A stretch of DNA of 33,530 bases. Origin: DATCLS01 sp035265325 (GTDB taxonomy: Bacteria; Actinomycetota; Acidimicrobiia; Acidimicrobiales; VFJN01). The position numbers were made by a program, and so were the translations under genes. The notes below the pieces were generated by a model. The model saw nothing but the letters and a program-made list of their open reading frames with translations. It did no database searches and was not told the DNA's origin. The stretch covers positions 1 through 33,530 of the forward strand of contig DATFOS010000020.1 in assembly GCA_035265325.1 (NCBI GenBank), read 5' to 3'. Below are positions 1-7,815 of this stretch, piece after piece; position 1 is the stretch's first letter, and each line of letters starts with the position of its first letter.

Positions 1-1
1 G

Positions 2-238
2 CGGGTATTCGTCCCGCTGGGGCAGTTCGGGTACCAGGTGCTGTGCGGGGTGCTCGGCGTGGCGCCCCGGCCGGCGTTCGGGCACGGCGCCGAGGTGGCC
101 CTCCCGGACGGCCGCGCCATCGTGTCCAGCTACCACGTGAGCCAGCAGAACACGTTCACGGGGACGCTCACGCCGGCCATGTTCGACGCCGTCCTCGTCC
201 GGGCCCGGGTGCTGGCCGGGATGGCCGATCCCGCCTGA
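2..238 (+). CDS. udgB: Family-5 uracil-DNA glycosylase (UdgB-like), 3' end only
   Basis: Only the last 78 codons are present; the gene begins upstream of the window. The reading frame starts at base 2 and gives VFVPLGQFGYQV, then PRPAFGHG and SYHVSQQNTFTGTLTP near the C-terminus. The SYHxSQQNTFTGxLT block is the conserved C-terminal motif of bacterial family-5 UDGs, and its His is part of the active site. The family excises uracil and deaminated purines from DNA in base-excision repair and normally carries an N-terminal Fe-S cluster, which lies outside the window. The chain ends with a TGA ten residues after the last recognisable helix, a normal end for the family. The next gene on the same strand follows after 172 bases. 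Confidence 0.8.
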   Translation, partial: RVFVPLGQFGYQVLCGVLGVAPRPAFGHGAEVALPDGRAIVSSYHVSQQNTFTGTLTPAMFDAVLVRARVLAGMADPA

Positions 239-410
239 CTCCCGTGCTGCTGAGGCCACCCGGAGCGGCGCGCACCGCAGGGCGGCGACGAGGTAGCGTC
301 GGCCCCGATCGCGCCCGGTAGAGGTTGGGAGCCCACACCGGCGATCCCCTCCGGGCAGGCGGCGCGACCACAACGGTGGCCGCGGGCACGCCCGGGGCCA
401 AGGAGCAGGA
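239..410 (+). promoter_or_regulatory. Upstream region of the Hsp70-like gene
   Basis: A TAGCGT box at 294-299 could be a -10 element, giving an untranslated leader of about 105 bases. An AAGGAG Shine-Dalgarno sequence lies 6-7 bases before the ATG at 411. I see no clear terminator for the upstream glycosylase gene. Confidence 0.35.
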
Positions 411-2558
411 ATGGCCTACTACCTCGGCATCGACCTCGGTACGACCTACACGGCGGCAGCCATCGAGCGCGGCGGCACCGTCGAGGCGCTCACGCTCGGC
501 AACCGCACGGCATCGGTCCCGTCCGTGGTCTTCCTGCGGGACGACGGCGAGTTCCTCATCGGCGAGGCGGCGACGCGGCGGGCCGCCACCGAACCCGGGC
601 GAGTGGCCCGCGAGTTCAAGCGGCGGGTCGGCGACCCGACCCCGATCATCCTGGGCGGCACGCCCTACGCCGCCGAGATGCTCATGGCACGCATGCTGCG
701 CTGGGGCCTCGACCGGGTCATCGAGCAGGAGGGCGGGCAGCCCCAGGGCATCGCCCTGACCCACCCGGCCAACTGGGGCCCGTACAAGCTCGACCTGCTC
801 AAGCAGGCCGTGCGGCAGGTCGACGTCGACGCGGACCTGATGCTCCCCGAGCCGGTCGCCGCGGCGACGTTCTACGCCTCCCAGCGGCGGCTCGACCCCG
901 GGGCGGTGGTGGCCGTCTACGACCTCGGCGGGGGCACGTTCGACGCCGCCATGGTCCGCCGCAACGCCAACGGGTTCGAGTCGATCGGCACGCCCGAGGG
1001 CATCGAGCGCCTGGGCGGCATCGACTTCGACGAGGCGGTCGTCGCCCACGTTCGGGCCGCCGTCGGCGACGCCCTCGAGCAGCTCGACCCCGACGACGCC
1101 TCGGCGCTGGCCGCCATGACGCGCCTCCGGCAGGAGTGCATCGACGCCAAGGAGGCGCTCTCGAGCGACACCGACGTGTCGATCCCGGTGCTGCTGCCCA
1201 ACCTGCAGACCGAGGTCCGGCTCACCCGGTCCGAGTTCGAGAACATGATCCGCCCGGCCATCAGCGAGACGATCACGGCGCTGCGCCGGTCGATCCGCAG
1301 CTCGGGTGTGTCCGACGACGACATCAGCGCCGTGCTGCTGGTGGGCGGCTCGTCGCGGATCCCGCTGGTGGCCCAGATGGTCGCCGCCGAGCTGGGCCGC
1401 CCGATCGCCATCGACGCCCACCCCAAGGACGCCATCGGCTTCGGCGCCGCCATCGCCGTGGCCGAGCGCAAGGGCCAGGCGACGCCCGAGTCGGTGAAGA
1501 CGGTGCTGCCGTCCGACAGCCGGCCGCCGCCCCCCACGGTGGCGCCCACGGGCAGGCCCCGCCCGGCCCCGCCGCCCCCGCAGGTCCAGGCCCCCGGACG
1601 TCCCGGCGCCCCGGTCGGCCCGGCCGTGGCCGGGGGCATGGCGGCCGGTGCGGCCGCCGGCGCCCTCGCCGGCCAGGCCCGGCCGGCCCCGCCCGCACAG
1701 CCGCGCCCGGCGCCGCCGACGCCGACCCCCCGCCCCGCCCCGCCCGCGCAGCCGGCGGCCGCCCGCCCCGCCCCGCCCACGGCGCCCGGCGCGCCGGGTG
1801 CGCCCGGCGGCCCCGGTGGCCCGGCGGCGCCCACCCGGTCGACCGCGCCCACGGCGTCCCCGGTCCAACAGGCCCCCCGACCGGCCCCGCCGTCGCCCAC
1901 GCCCAGCGGCGAGCGGCCGGCGGCGGCCGCGTTCCAGTCCGGCGCCCCCAGCGGCCCGGGCTACGGCGCCCAGCCGCCCTCCTCGCCCTACGGGGCGGGC
2001 TACGGCGGCGGCCCGTCCGGCATCCGGCCCGTGGCCGGCGGGGCCGGCGGCAACACCAACCTCGGTGGGTTCGGCACGGGGGCGGCCGGCGGCGCCTCCG
2101 GTGGCTTCCCGGCCGCCAGCGGTGGCGGGGGCGGCGGCGACAACCGCACGCTGTGGATCATCGTGGGGGTCGTGGCGGTGATCGCCGTCGTCCTCATCGC
2201 CATCGCCGCCGTCAGCGGCGGGGGTGGCGACGACGAGGCCGGCTCCGAGACCGACAGCGGGTCCGACACGACCGAGTCGACCACCGGCACGACGACCGCC
2301 GACACGACCGGCGGCGACTCGGGCTACGACAGCGAGGCGCTGCGCGAGCAGTTTGTCGACGGCTGCACGGGTGCCGCCACCGGCGTCGACACGGGCGCCA
2401 GCGAGGACATCTGCCAGTGCGCCTACGACGGCATCGCCGAGCAGGTGCCGTTCGACGAGTTCGTGCAGTACTCGTCGGAGGCCGCCAGCGACCCGGACGC
2501 CGCGATCCCGCCCGAGGTCCTCTCCGTCATGACGGACTGCATGGCCGAGGCCGGCTAG
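411..2558 (+). CDS. Membrane-anchored Hsp70-like ATPase with Pro-rich linker and outside Cys domain
   Basis: The protein has 715 residues. Residues 1-365 form an Hsp70/actin-type ATPase. IDLGTTYTA (residues 7-15) is phosphate loop 1, YDLGGGTFD (170-178) is phosphate loop 2, and VLLVGGSSRIP (308-318) is the adenosine motif. The DnaK substrate-binding domain and lid are absent. A Pro/Ala/Gly-rich linker (about 371-575) replaces them. One membrane span follows (about 581-606), then an Asp/Ser/Thr-rich stalk (607-645) and a roughly 70-residue tail with four cysteines (DGC, ICQC, DC). The predicted topology is ATPase inside and tail outside. AAGGAG precedes the ATG. Similar Hsp70-TM proteins occur in actinobacteria, but their function is unknown to me; transmembrane signalling or envelope quality control is inference. 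Long open frames on the other strand (168-1868, 917-1900) are composition shadows. Confidence 0.88.
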   Translation: MAYYLGIDLGTTYTAAAIERGGTVEALTLGNRTASVPSVVFLRDDGEFLIGEAATRRAATEPGRVAREFKRRVGDPTPIILGGTPYAAEMLMARMLRWGLDRVIEQEGGQPQGIALTHPANWGPYKLDLLKQAVRQVDVDADLMLPEPVAAATFYASQRRLDPGAVVAVYDLGGGTFDAAMVRRNANGFESIGTPEGIERLGGIDFDEAVVAHVRAAVGDALEQLDPDDASALAAMTRLRQECIDAKEALSSDTDVSIPVLLPNLQTEVRLTRSEFENMIRPAISETITALRRSIRSSGVSDDDISAVLLVGGSSRIPLVAQMVAAELGRPIAIDAHPKDAIGFGAAIAVAERKGQATPESVKTVLPSDSRPPPPTVAPTGRPRPAPPPPQVQAPGRPGAPVGPAVAGGMAAGAAAGALAGQARPAPPAQPRPAPPTPTPRPAPPAQPAAARPAPPTAPGAPGAPGGPGGPAAPTRSTAPTASPVQQAPRPAPPSPTPSGERPAAAAFQSGAPSGPGYGAQPPSSPYGAGYGGGPSGIRPVAGGAGGNTNLGGFGTGAAGGASGGFPAASGGGGGGDNRTLWIIVGVVAVIAVVLIAIAAVSGGGGDDEAGSETDSGSDTTESTTGTTTADTTGGDSGYDSEALREQFVDGCTGAATGVDTGASEDICQCAYDGIAEQVPFDEFVQYSSEAASDPDAAIPPEVLSVMTDCMAEAG

Positions 2559-2598
2559 CGGCGAGTTCGCCAGCGTCGGAGCCTGCCCGACCGTCAGG

Positions 2599-3777
2599 TC
2601 AGTCCGGCTTCTTGCCGTTCGTGGCCGGCTTGGCGGGCGCCCGCGGGTCGTCGATCGCCGTGGCCGGCCAGCGCTCGCGGCTCTTCGTGGCCAGCTTGTG
2701 CATGAGGGCGATGGCGCCCGGGTCCTCGTCGCCGGGGCGGGCGATGATCGAGCCGTCGTCGATCATGCGGGTGATGATCTCGCGCCCCAGGTCGGTGCGG
2801 ACGATCGTCAGCGTCCAGTCGTTGTCCTTGCCGATGCCGCCCGTGGAGATGTCGGCGTGCTCGGCGGCGAAGTCGGGGCAGTGGGTGCAGCCGTCACGGG
2901 TCCAGGCGTGGCACTCCTTGAGCGGGACCTCGTGGTACCCGCCGTCCTTGGTCCACAGCTGGAACACACCCTTGATGTTCATCTTGACGATGTCCTGCTT
3001 CGGCAGGCCGTACTTCGTCTCGAACAGCTCCTCGAAGATCGAGTCGTCGAACGTCTTCGAGCACAGCAGGCCGATGTTGAACAGGATCGGTCTGGCGACC
3101 TTGCCGACCTTCCGCGTCCACATGATCGGCGGCACCGACGACTGGCAGGACATGCCGACCAGCGCCAGGCGGCTCAGGCCCCGCTCGCGGGCCTCGTTGA
3201 TGGCCAGCGTGTTGGCCGAGTACGTGTAGCGGCTTCCGGCCGAGGCGAGGACCTCGTCCTTGTTGGCCGCCACGCCGGGCCGGGCCTTCCACTCGCCGGC
3301 CTCCCCCTCGAGGAACGAGGTGAGCGCGCCGTCGATGTAGTCGTTCTCCATGGCCCAGATGAGCAGGGCGGACACGAGCCCGCCGTCCTGGCCCATGCGG
3401 TGGACCATGTCGTCGCTGGCCCGGGTGAGCAGGATGTCCTGGTAGATGCCCGAGACCTCGTCCTGCTGGCGGGTGCGGGCGAAGAGGTGCTCGTCGGCCT
3501 GCGGCTCCCAGGAGCGGAAGCGGGGACAGGCCCGGGTGCACGTGGTGCAGCCCTTCTCGCCGTGGATGCAGTTGCCGGGGCCGAGCTCGTCCTCGAGGTG
3601 GAACGGCTTGTAGGCCCCCGGGGCGTGCGTGTAGCCGATGACGTCGTGCGGGCACGAGATCACGCACCCGGCGCAGCCGGTACAGAGGCCGGTCTGGATG
3701 ACCTCGTCGAACAGCTCCTTCCACTGCGCGGTCCAACGTGCGGGCTTGGCGGGAGCCTCGACATCGGTCACGGCCAT
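2599..3777 (-). CDS. FrhB-family F420 hydrogenase/dehydrogenase beta-subunit-like Fe-S flavoprotein
   Basis: The protein has 392 residues. Two [4Fe-4S] motifs lie near the N-terminus: C32-x2-C35-x2-C38-x3-C42-P and C70-x6-C77-x2-C80-x3-C84-P. The FrhB core follows, with MGQDGGLVSALL, ALVGMSCQSS, LCSKTF and the typical C-terminal stretch CHAWTRDGCTHCPDF...ADISTGG. Family members bind FAD and pass electrons between Fe-S clusters and coenzyme F420. No hydrogenase or other partner subunit is encoded nearby, so the electron partner is unknown. Another F420-type protein occurs at 29301. The ATG at 3777 lies 6 bases after TAGCTT (3789-3784, minus strand), suggesting a leaderless mRNA divergent from the LCP gene. 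The 3' end faces the Hsp70 gene across 40 bases. Confidence 0.85.
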   Translation of the reverse strand: MAVTDVEAPAKPARWTAQWKELFDEVIQTGLCTGCAGCVISCPHDVIGYTHAPGAYKPFHLEDELGPGNCIHGEKGCTTCTRACPRFRSWEPQADEHLFARTRQQDEVSGIYQDILLTRASDDMVHRMGQDGGLVSALLIWAMENDYIDGALTSFLEGEAGEWKARPGVAANKDEVLASAGSRYTYSANTLAINEARERGLSRLALVGMSCQSSVPPIMWTRKVGKVARPILFNIGLLCSKTFDDSIFEELFETKYGLPKQDIVKMNIKGVFQLWTKDGGYHEVPLKECHAWTRDGCTHCPDFAAEHADISTGGIGKDNDWTLTIVRTDLGREIITRMIDDGSIIARPGDEDPGAIALMHKLATKSRERWPATAIDDPRAPAKPATNGKKPD

Positions 3778-3880
3778 GCAGGGAAGCTACCCGTGGCCCC
3801 GTTCGGCTGACCAACCCGTTGGGGTGCCGGAGCGCCCCTGTCCGGGACGGGAAGGGCCCACAGCTACAGTGCGCACAGCC
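3778..3880. promoter_or_regulatory. Divergent promoter region, FrhB-like (-) and LCP (+)
   Basis: On the minus strand TAGCTT (3789-3784) lies 6 bases before the FrhB-like ATG. On the plus strand TACAGT (3865-3870) lies 10 bases before the LCP ATG at 3881. Both fit the TAnnnT -10 consensus of actinobacterial housekeeping promoters at a distance expected for leaderless transcripts. No strong -35 is visible. Confidence 0.5.
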
Positions 3881-5440
3881 ATGCCTCCTCCCCGGCACCT
3901 CCAGGCCGGCCGCCGGGCGGCGTCCTCCTCTTCGGCGCGGCGGTCCGGGCGCCAGCGCGCCGTCCTCCTTGCCCTGGGGACGGTTTTCGTGCTCCTCGTC
4001 GGCGCCCTGACCGTCGTGGGTTACGCGCTGGTCCAGCTCAACAGCATCAACCGCTACGAGGACCTCGACGTCGACGCCGCACCCGCCGGCGAGCCCGAGA
4101 ACTACCTCGTGGTCGGCAGCGACAGCCGCGAGGGCGGCACGGCCGAGGAGGCGGCGTCGGTCGACGGCCGGCGCAGCGACACGATCATGGTCCTGCGGAT
4201 CGACCCGCAGGAGGAGTCGGCCGCCGTCCTCTCGCTGCCCCGCGACCTGATCGTCCCGATCGCCCCGTCCGGCGAGGAGGCCCGCATCAACTCGGCCTAC
4301 TCGACGGGGACGCCCGACGAGGGCCGCCAGGCGCTGATCGACACGATCCGCATGAACTTCGGCATCGAGCTCAACCACTACGTCGAGATCGACTTCCAGG
4401 GCTTCGCCCGGCTGGTCGACGCTGTCGGCGGGGTGCCGCTGTGGTTCGACGCGGCCGTGCGCGACCGCGAGTCCGGGCTCTACCAGACCAATCTCGGCTG
4501 CGTGACCCTGCCGGGCGACCAGGCCCTGCCGTTCGTGCGGTCGCGGCACCTGCAGTACATGACGCCCGACGGCGACTGGGAGTCCGACCCCACTGGCGAC
4601 CTCGGCCGCATCACCCGCCAGCAGGTGTTCATGCGCAACGCGCTGTCCAAGGTGACCGCCGAGGCGTCCAACCCGCTGCGCACCCGCGAGCTGGTCGAGA
4701 TCACCGTCGACGCCGTGGGCCTCGACGGCGAGATGGGCATCTCCGACATCCTCGACCTCGCCGACCGCTTCCGCGACTTCGACACCTCGCAGCTGCTCAC
4801 GTACTCCCTGCCGATCGTCGAGAACGACGACGGCGCCACGGTGTCGGTCGACGGCGTCAACGCCGAGCCGGTCCTCGAGCTGTTCCGGGGCGACGACGTC
4901 GGCGAGGCGGCGACGCTGCCCGAGGTGTCGCCGGCCAGCGTGCAGGTCACCGTGCTGAACGGCACGGGCGTGTCCGGCCAGGCCAGCGAGGTCGCCGAGG
5001 CCCTCGGCGCCATCGGCTTCGACGTGCAGGGCACCGGCGACGCGCCGGAGTCACTGACGCGGACCACGATCCGCCACCGCAGCGGCGACGAGGCCTACGC
5101 CCAGCGGGTGGCCCGCCACGTGACCGGCGGGGCGGCCTTCGAGGTCGACGACACGCTCGCGGCGGGCCACGTCACGATCCTGACCGGCAGCGACTTCACG
5201 TCGATTCACGAGGAGGCCGACCCGCCCTCGCCGCCCGACACGGCGGAGAGCGACACCCCGGTGGAGTCGGCGGCCCGCGCGGCCGGCGTGTCCGAGGGGG
5301 AGTCGGCGGCCGCCGCGCTGCCCGGGACGCCGGCGCAGGAGGGGCCCGACGACACCACCGCCACCACCGTGGTGCCGCCGACCGGGACGACGATCGGCGT
5401 GGCCATCGGCGCCCCGCCGCCCGGGGCGACCTGCGGCTGA
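3881..5440 (+). CDS. LytR-CpsA-Psr (LCP) family protein with LytR_C domain
   Basis: The protein has 519 residues. An Arg-rich cytoplasmic N-terminus is followed by a membrane span (about 27-52), then the LCP domain: YLVVGSDSR, RSDTIMVLRIDP, SLPRDL, RINSAY, NFGIELNHYVEIDF and VDAVGGV. These contain the Arg and Asp residues that bind lipid pyrophosphate and Mg2+. A LytR_C domain follows, beginning VQVTVLNGTGVSGQA, then a low-complexity Ser/Thr/Pro tail of about 75 residues. LCP enzymes transfer lipid-linked glycopolymers such as arabinogalactan-type polymers or teichoic acids to peptidoglycan outside the membrane. The ATG at 3881 was chosen because TACAGT lies 10 bases upstream. A GTG at 3869 is in frame but overlaps that box. 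Confidence 0.88.
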   Translation: MPPPRHLQAGRRAASSSSARRSGRQRAVLLALGTVFVLLVGALTVVGYALVQLNSINRYEDLDVDAAPAGEPENYLVVGSDSREGGTAEEAASVDGRRSDTIMVLRIDPQEESAAVLSLPRDLIVPIAPSGEEARINSAYSTGTPDEGRQALIDTIRMNFGIELNHYVEIDFQGFARLVDAVGGVPLWFDAAVRDRESGLYQTNLGCVTLPGDQALPFVRSRHLQYMTPDGDWESDPTGDLGRITRQQVFMRNALSKVTAEASNPLRTRELVEITVDAVGLDGEMGISDILDLADRFRDFDTSQLLTYSLPIVENDDGATVSVDGVNAEPVLELFRGDDVGEAATLPEVSPASVQVTVLNGTGVSGQASEVAEALGAIGFDVQGTGDAPESLTRTTIRHRSGDEAYAQRVARHVTGGAAFEVDDTLAAGHVTILTGSDFTSIHEEADPPSPPDTAESDTPVESAARAAGVSEGESAAAALPGTPAQEGPDDTTATTVVPPTGTTIGVAIGAPPPGATCG

Positions 5441-5494
5441 GGCCAACGCTCGCCCGTGCGGCCGAGGCGGCAGGCACCGGCCCGGCGGCTCGGA

Positions 5495-5516
5495 GGCTGC
5501 GCCGACAGGCGCAGCC
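5495..5516. terminator. Perfect 9-bp hairpin between convergent genes
   Basis: GGCTGCGCC (5495-5503), loop GACA, GGCGCAGCC (5508-5516). The stem is perfect and sits between the LCP and SDR genes, which converge. There is no T-tract, which is common for actinobacterial terminators. It would work on both strands. Confidence 0.6.
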
Positions 5517-5547
5517 GTGCCCCAGCGGCCCGGGGCCGAAGCTCCTC

Positions 5548-6306
5548 TCAGGCGTTGCCGAGGTGGTGGAGCCAGTTGAACTGGTCGAGGCCGCCGTCCA
5601 CCCGCAGGTCGGCCCCGGTCACGTACCCGCTGGCCGCCGGGTCGGCGAGGAAGGCGACGGCGGCGGCCACGTCGTCCGGGGTGCCCATCCGCCCGAGCGG
5701 GACGATGGCGTCGGTGGCCGCCCGGCGCTCGGCCCCACCCGGCCGCTGGTCGGACCAGGTATCGATCGCCCCCGGCGACACCGAGTTCACCCGGATGCCG
5801 TGCGGCCCCAGCTCGTCGGCCAGCTCCTTCGCCAGCATGCGCAGCCCCGCCTTCGCCACCGAGTAGTCGGGGTACAGGCGGACCCGCTCGGCGTGCAGCG
5901 AGGAGATGAACACGACCGAGCCGCCGGTCCCCGCGGCGGTCATGCGCGTCACCACGGCCCGGGTCAGCCCCCACGTGCCCACCAACGTGGTCTCGAGGCT
6001 GCGGCGGACCTCCGGCATCGGCAGGTCGAGGAAGCCGCGGCCGCTCTCCGGCATCGCCGCGTTGTTGACGAGCACGGACGGCGTCCCGAGCGCGGCGGTG
6101 ACTTCCGCCAGCCAGGGCTCCGGGTCGGCGGCGATGTCGCCCACGACCCGGTGCACGCCGTCGGGGAGGTCGGCGTCGGCGAGCCGATCCCCCTCCCGGT
6201 CGACGGCGGCCACGGCGTGGTCATCGGCCAGCCGGCGGGCGATCGCCAGCCCGATGCCGTGCGCGGCCCCGGTCACCACGGCGACCGTTCGGGGGCGGGA
6301 CGGCAT
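5548..6306 (-). CDS. Short-chain dehydrogenase/reductase (classical SDR)
   Basis: The protein has 252 residues, the usual length of classical SDRs. The Rossmann motif is TGAAHGIG (12-19), the NNAA motif is at 81-84, and catalytic Ser135, Tyr148 and Lys152 (YSVAK) are present. NSVSPGAIDT and the C-terminal YVTGADLRVDGG are typical. Residue 107, where most classical SDRs have the Asn of the catalytic tetrad (NxxG), reads Thr (TLVG). The acidic residue in AVDRE after beta-2 suggests a preference for NAD, which is inference. The substrate is not predictable; the nearest named relatives would be glucose-1-dehydrogenase/FabG-like enzymes. The ATG at 6306 has no clear Shine-Dalgarno. The gene lies 34 bases downstream of the divergently placed block that begins with the FKBP gene, and both read on the minus strand. 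Confidence 0.85.
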   Translation of the reverse strand: MPSRPRTVAVVTGAAHGIGLAIARRLADDHAVAAVDREGDRLADADLPDGVHRVVGDIAADPEPWLAEVTAALGTPSVLVNNAAMPESGRGFLDLPMPEVRRSLETTLVGTWGLTRAVVTRMTAAGTGGSVVFISSLHAERVRLYPDYSVAKAGLRMLAKELADELGPHGIRVNSVSPGAIDTWSDQRPGGAERRAATDAIVPLGRMGTPDDVAAAVAFLADPAASGYVTGADLRVDGGLDQFNWLHHLGNA

Positions 6307-6340
6307 CGGGCCGGCGTCTCAGGGAGTGGGCGGCGGTCGG

Positions 6341-6754
6341 CTAGCGAATGTCGAGGACGTCGACCTCGAAGGCCAGCGGGGCGTTCGGCGGGATCACCCC
6401 GCCGGCACCGCGGGTGCCGTAGGCGTTGTCGGAGCCGATGACCAGGCGCCGGCGCTCACCGAGCCGGGCGCCCACGAGGCCGCGGTCCCAGCCGGCGATG
6501 ACCTGGCCCTGGCCGAGCGTGACCGGGAACGTCTCGCCGCGGGCCCACGACTGGTCGAAGACCGAGCCGTCGTCCAGTGCGCCGACGTAGTGGACGACCA
6601 CCGTGTTGCCGGCGGCGGCGGGCTCGCCCTCGCCCTCGATCAGGACCTCGGCCAGGAGCGCGTCGGCGGGCGTGTCGCCCGGCGGCGGGGCGGGCTGCGG
6701 CACGTCGCGGGCCAGGACCTGCTCGGCGACCCGAGGATTGGAGTAGGAGCTCAT
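6341..6754 (-). CDS. FKBP-type peptidyl-prolyl cis-trans isomerase
   Basis: The protein has 137 residues from the ATG at 6754. An upstream in-frame start at 6793 would add only 13 unconserved residues. The single FKBP domain fills residues 35-137: VVHYVGALDDGSVFDQSW, RGETFPVTLGQGQVIAGWD, AYGTRGAGGVIPPNAPLAFEV. The hydrophobic pocket residues Tyr55, Phe66, Asp67, Val85, Ile86, Trp89 and Tyr112 are all present, so it should be an active prolyl isomerase. There is no signal peptide, so it is probably a cytoplasmic folding helper. It is read just upstream of the SDR gene and may share its transcript. Confidence 0.92.
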   Translation of the reverse strand: MSSYSNPRVAEQVLARDVPQPAPPPGDTPADALLAEVLIEGEGEPAAAGNTVVVHYVGALDDGSVFDQSWARGETFPVTLGQGQVIAGWDRGLVGARLGERRRLVIGSDNAYGTRGAGGVIPPNAPLAFEVDVLDIR

Positions 6755-6847
6755 CCCCACCACCGTGGCACGCCCGGAGGGCGGGTGTCCCACTCCGCTG
6801 CGTGGGAACGGGGCTCCGGAGCGCGGGCACCACTACCATCGCTCGCC
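6755..6847. promoter_or_regulatory. Divergent promoter region, FKBP (-) and L,D-transpeptidase (+)
   Basis: On the plus strand TACCAT (6834-6839) lies 8 bases before the GTG at 6848, a leaderless arrangement. No comparable box is clear for the FKBP gene. Confidence 0.45.
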
Positions 6848-7687
6848 GTGCGAACGCTGGGGAGACACCCGAAGGTGCTCGTCGGCCGGCTGGTCGTGGT
6901 CGGCGCCCTCGTCCTCGCCGCCGCCTGCGGGGGCGGTGGGGGAGACGACGAGGACGCCGGCTCCGACACCGCGGCGAGCGAGTCCACGACCGCCACGACC
7001 GAGGCCACCACGGCCACCACGGCCGCGGCCGAGACCGCCGGCGAGGACCCGGCGCCCGCCGCACCGACCGGCACCGACATCAGCTTGGTCGCCCAGGCCC
7101 AGGTGCCCGAGGTCCACGTCTACGCCGAGCCCGACACCGCCTCGGAGAACACCCACACGCTGGCCAACCCCAACGAGAACGGGGCGCCGCTCGTGTTCCT
7201 CGTCCAGGGCGGCCAGCAGCCGACGGGCGAGTGGCTCGAGGTCCAGCTGCCCGTGCGGCCCAACGGCACGACCGGCTGGGTGCAGGCCGCCGAGGTCCGC
7301 CTGGCGCAGCACGACTACCGCATCCGCGTCGAGCCGGGCGCCCACCGCCTGGTCCTGACCGAGGGTGGCGAGGTGATGCTCGAGGCCCCGATCGGCGTGG
7401 GCACACAGGACACGCCGACACCCGGCGGCACGTACTACGTGAAGGAACTGCTGCAGCCGCCCGACCCCGAGGGTGCCTACGGCCCCTACGCCTACGGCCT
7501 GTCCGGGTTCTCCAACGCGGTGACCTCGTTCGCCGGCGGCGACGGGGTGATCGGCATCCACGGCACCAAGGAGCCCGAGACGGTCGGCACCGACGTGAGC
7601 CAGGGCTGCATCCGCCTCACCAACGACGTGGTCACGCAGCTCGCCGAGGTCGTCCCGTTGGGCACCCCGGTCGAGATCGTCGCCTAG
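6848..7687 (+). CDS. L,D-transpeptidase (YkuD) lipoprotein
   Basis: The protein has 279 residues from the GTG at 6848, which lies 8 bases after TACCAT. The hydrophobic signal ends in the lipobox LAAAC (Cys27), so the protein should be lipid-anchored outside the membrane. A Thr/Ala/Glu-rich stalk (about 36-65) comes next, then a small domain resembling an SH3 fold (VYAEPD...GWVQAAEV). The YkuD catalytic domain carries His238 in GIHG and Cys254 in SQGCIRL, the HxG...SxGCxRL signature. Such enzymes form 3-3 crosslinks in peptidoglycan or attach proteins to it. The full catalytic motif is intact. Context: other envelope genes (LCP, two further membrane or lipoproteins) lie within 4 kb. Confidence 0.92.
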   Translation: MRTLGRHPKVLVGRLVVVGALVLAAACGGGGGDDEDAGSDTAASESTTATTEATTATTAAAETAGEDPAPAAPTGTDISLVAQAQVPEVHVYAEPDTASENTHTLANPNENGAPLVFLVQGGQQPTGEWLEVQLPVRPNGTTGWVQAAEVRLAQHDYRIRVEPGAHRLVLTEGGEVMLEAPIGVGTQDTPTPGGTYYVKELLQPPDPEGAYGPYAYGLSGFSNAVTSFAGGDGVIGIHGTKEPETVGTDVSQGCIRLTNDVVTQLAEVVPLGTPVEIVA

Positions 7688-7700
7688 CCGGTTCGCGTCC

Positions 7701-7761
7701 GGCCGGTTCCCGGGCCGGCCGTTTCCCCGCCCTCCCCGAACCCGAGGCAGGAAACGGCCGG
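7701..7761 (+). terminator. Overlapping alternative hairpins after the L,D-transpeptidase
   Basis: CCGGCCGTTTCC (7715-7726) pairs perfectly with GGAAACGGCCGG (7750-7761) across a 23-base loop. The first six bases of that left arm can instead pair with GGCCGG (7701-7706) across an 8-base loop. The simplest reading is a terminator for the transpeptidase gene. The mutually exclusive pairings also resemble an attenuator ahead of the gene at 7816. Confidence 0.5.
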
Positions 7762-7815
7762 TCGCAGGCAGGATCGACTGCGGCGCGGCCCCCGGTGCCG
7801 TGGTCCGATCCGGTC

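Noticed and set aside
168..1868. A 566-codon open frame on the minus strand opposite the Hsp70-like gene, and similar long frames opposite or shifted against nearly every gene
   Set aside because: Arg/Gly/Pro-rich composition without any domain; these arise because G+C-rich codons avoid stops in other frames.
3638..3880. Extension of the LCP frame upstream to 3638
   Set aside because: It would overlap the FrhB-like gene on the other strand and its promoter; the ATG at 3881 is followed by a normal N-terminus.
5906..6847. Extension of the transpeptidase frame upstream to 5906
   Set aside because: It runs antisense to the SDR and FKBP genes; the lipoprotein signal starts at the GTG at 6848.
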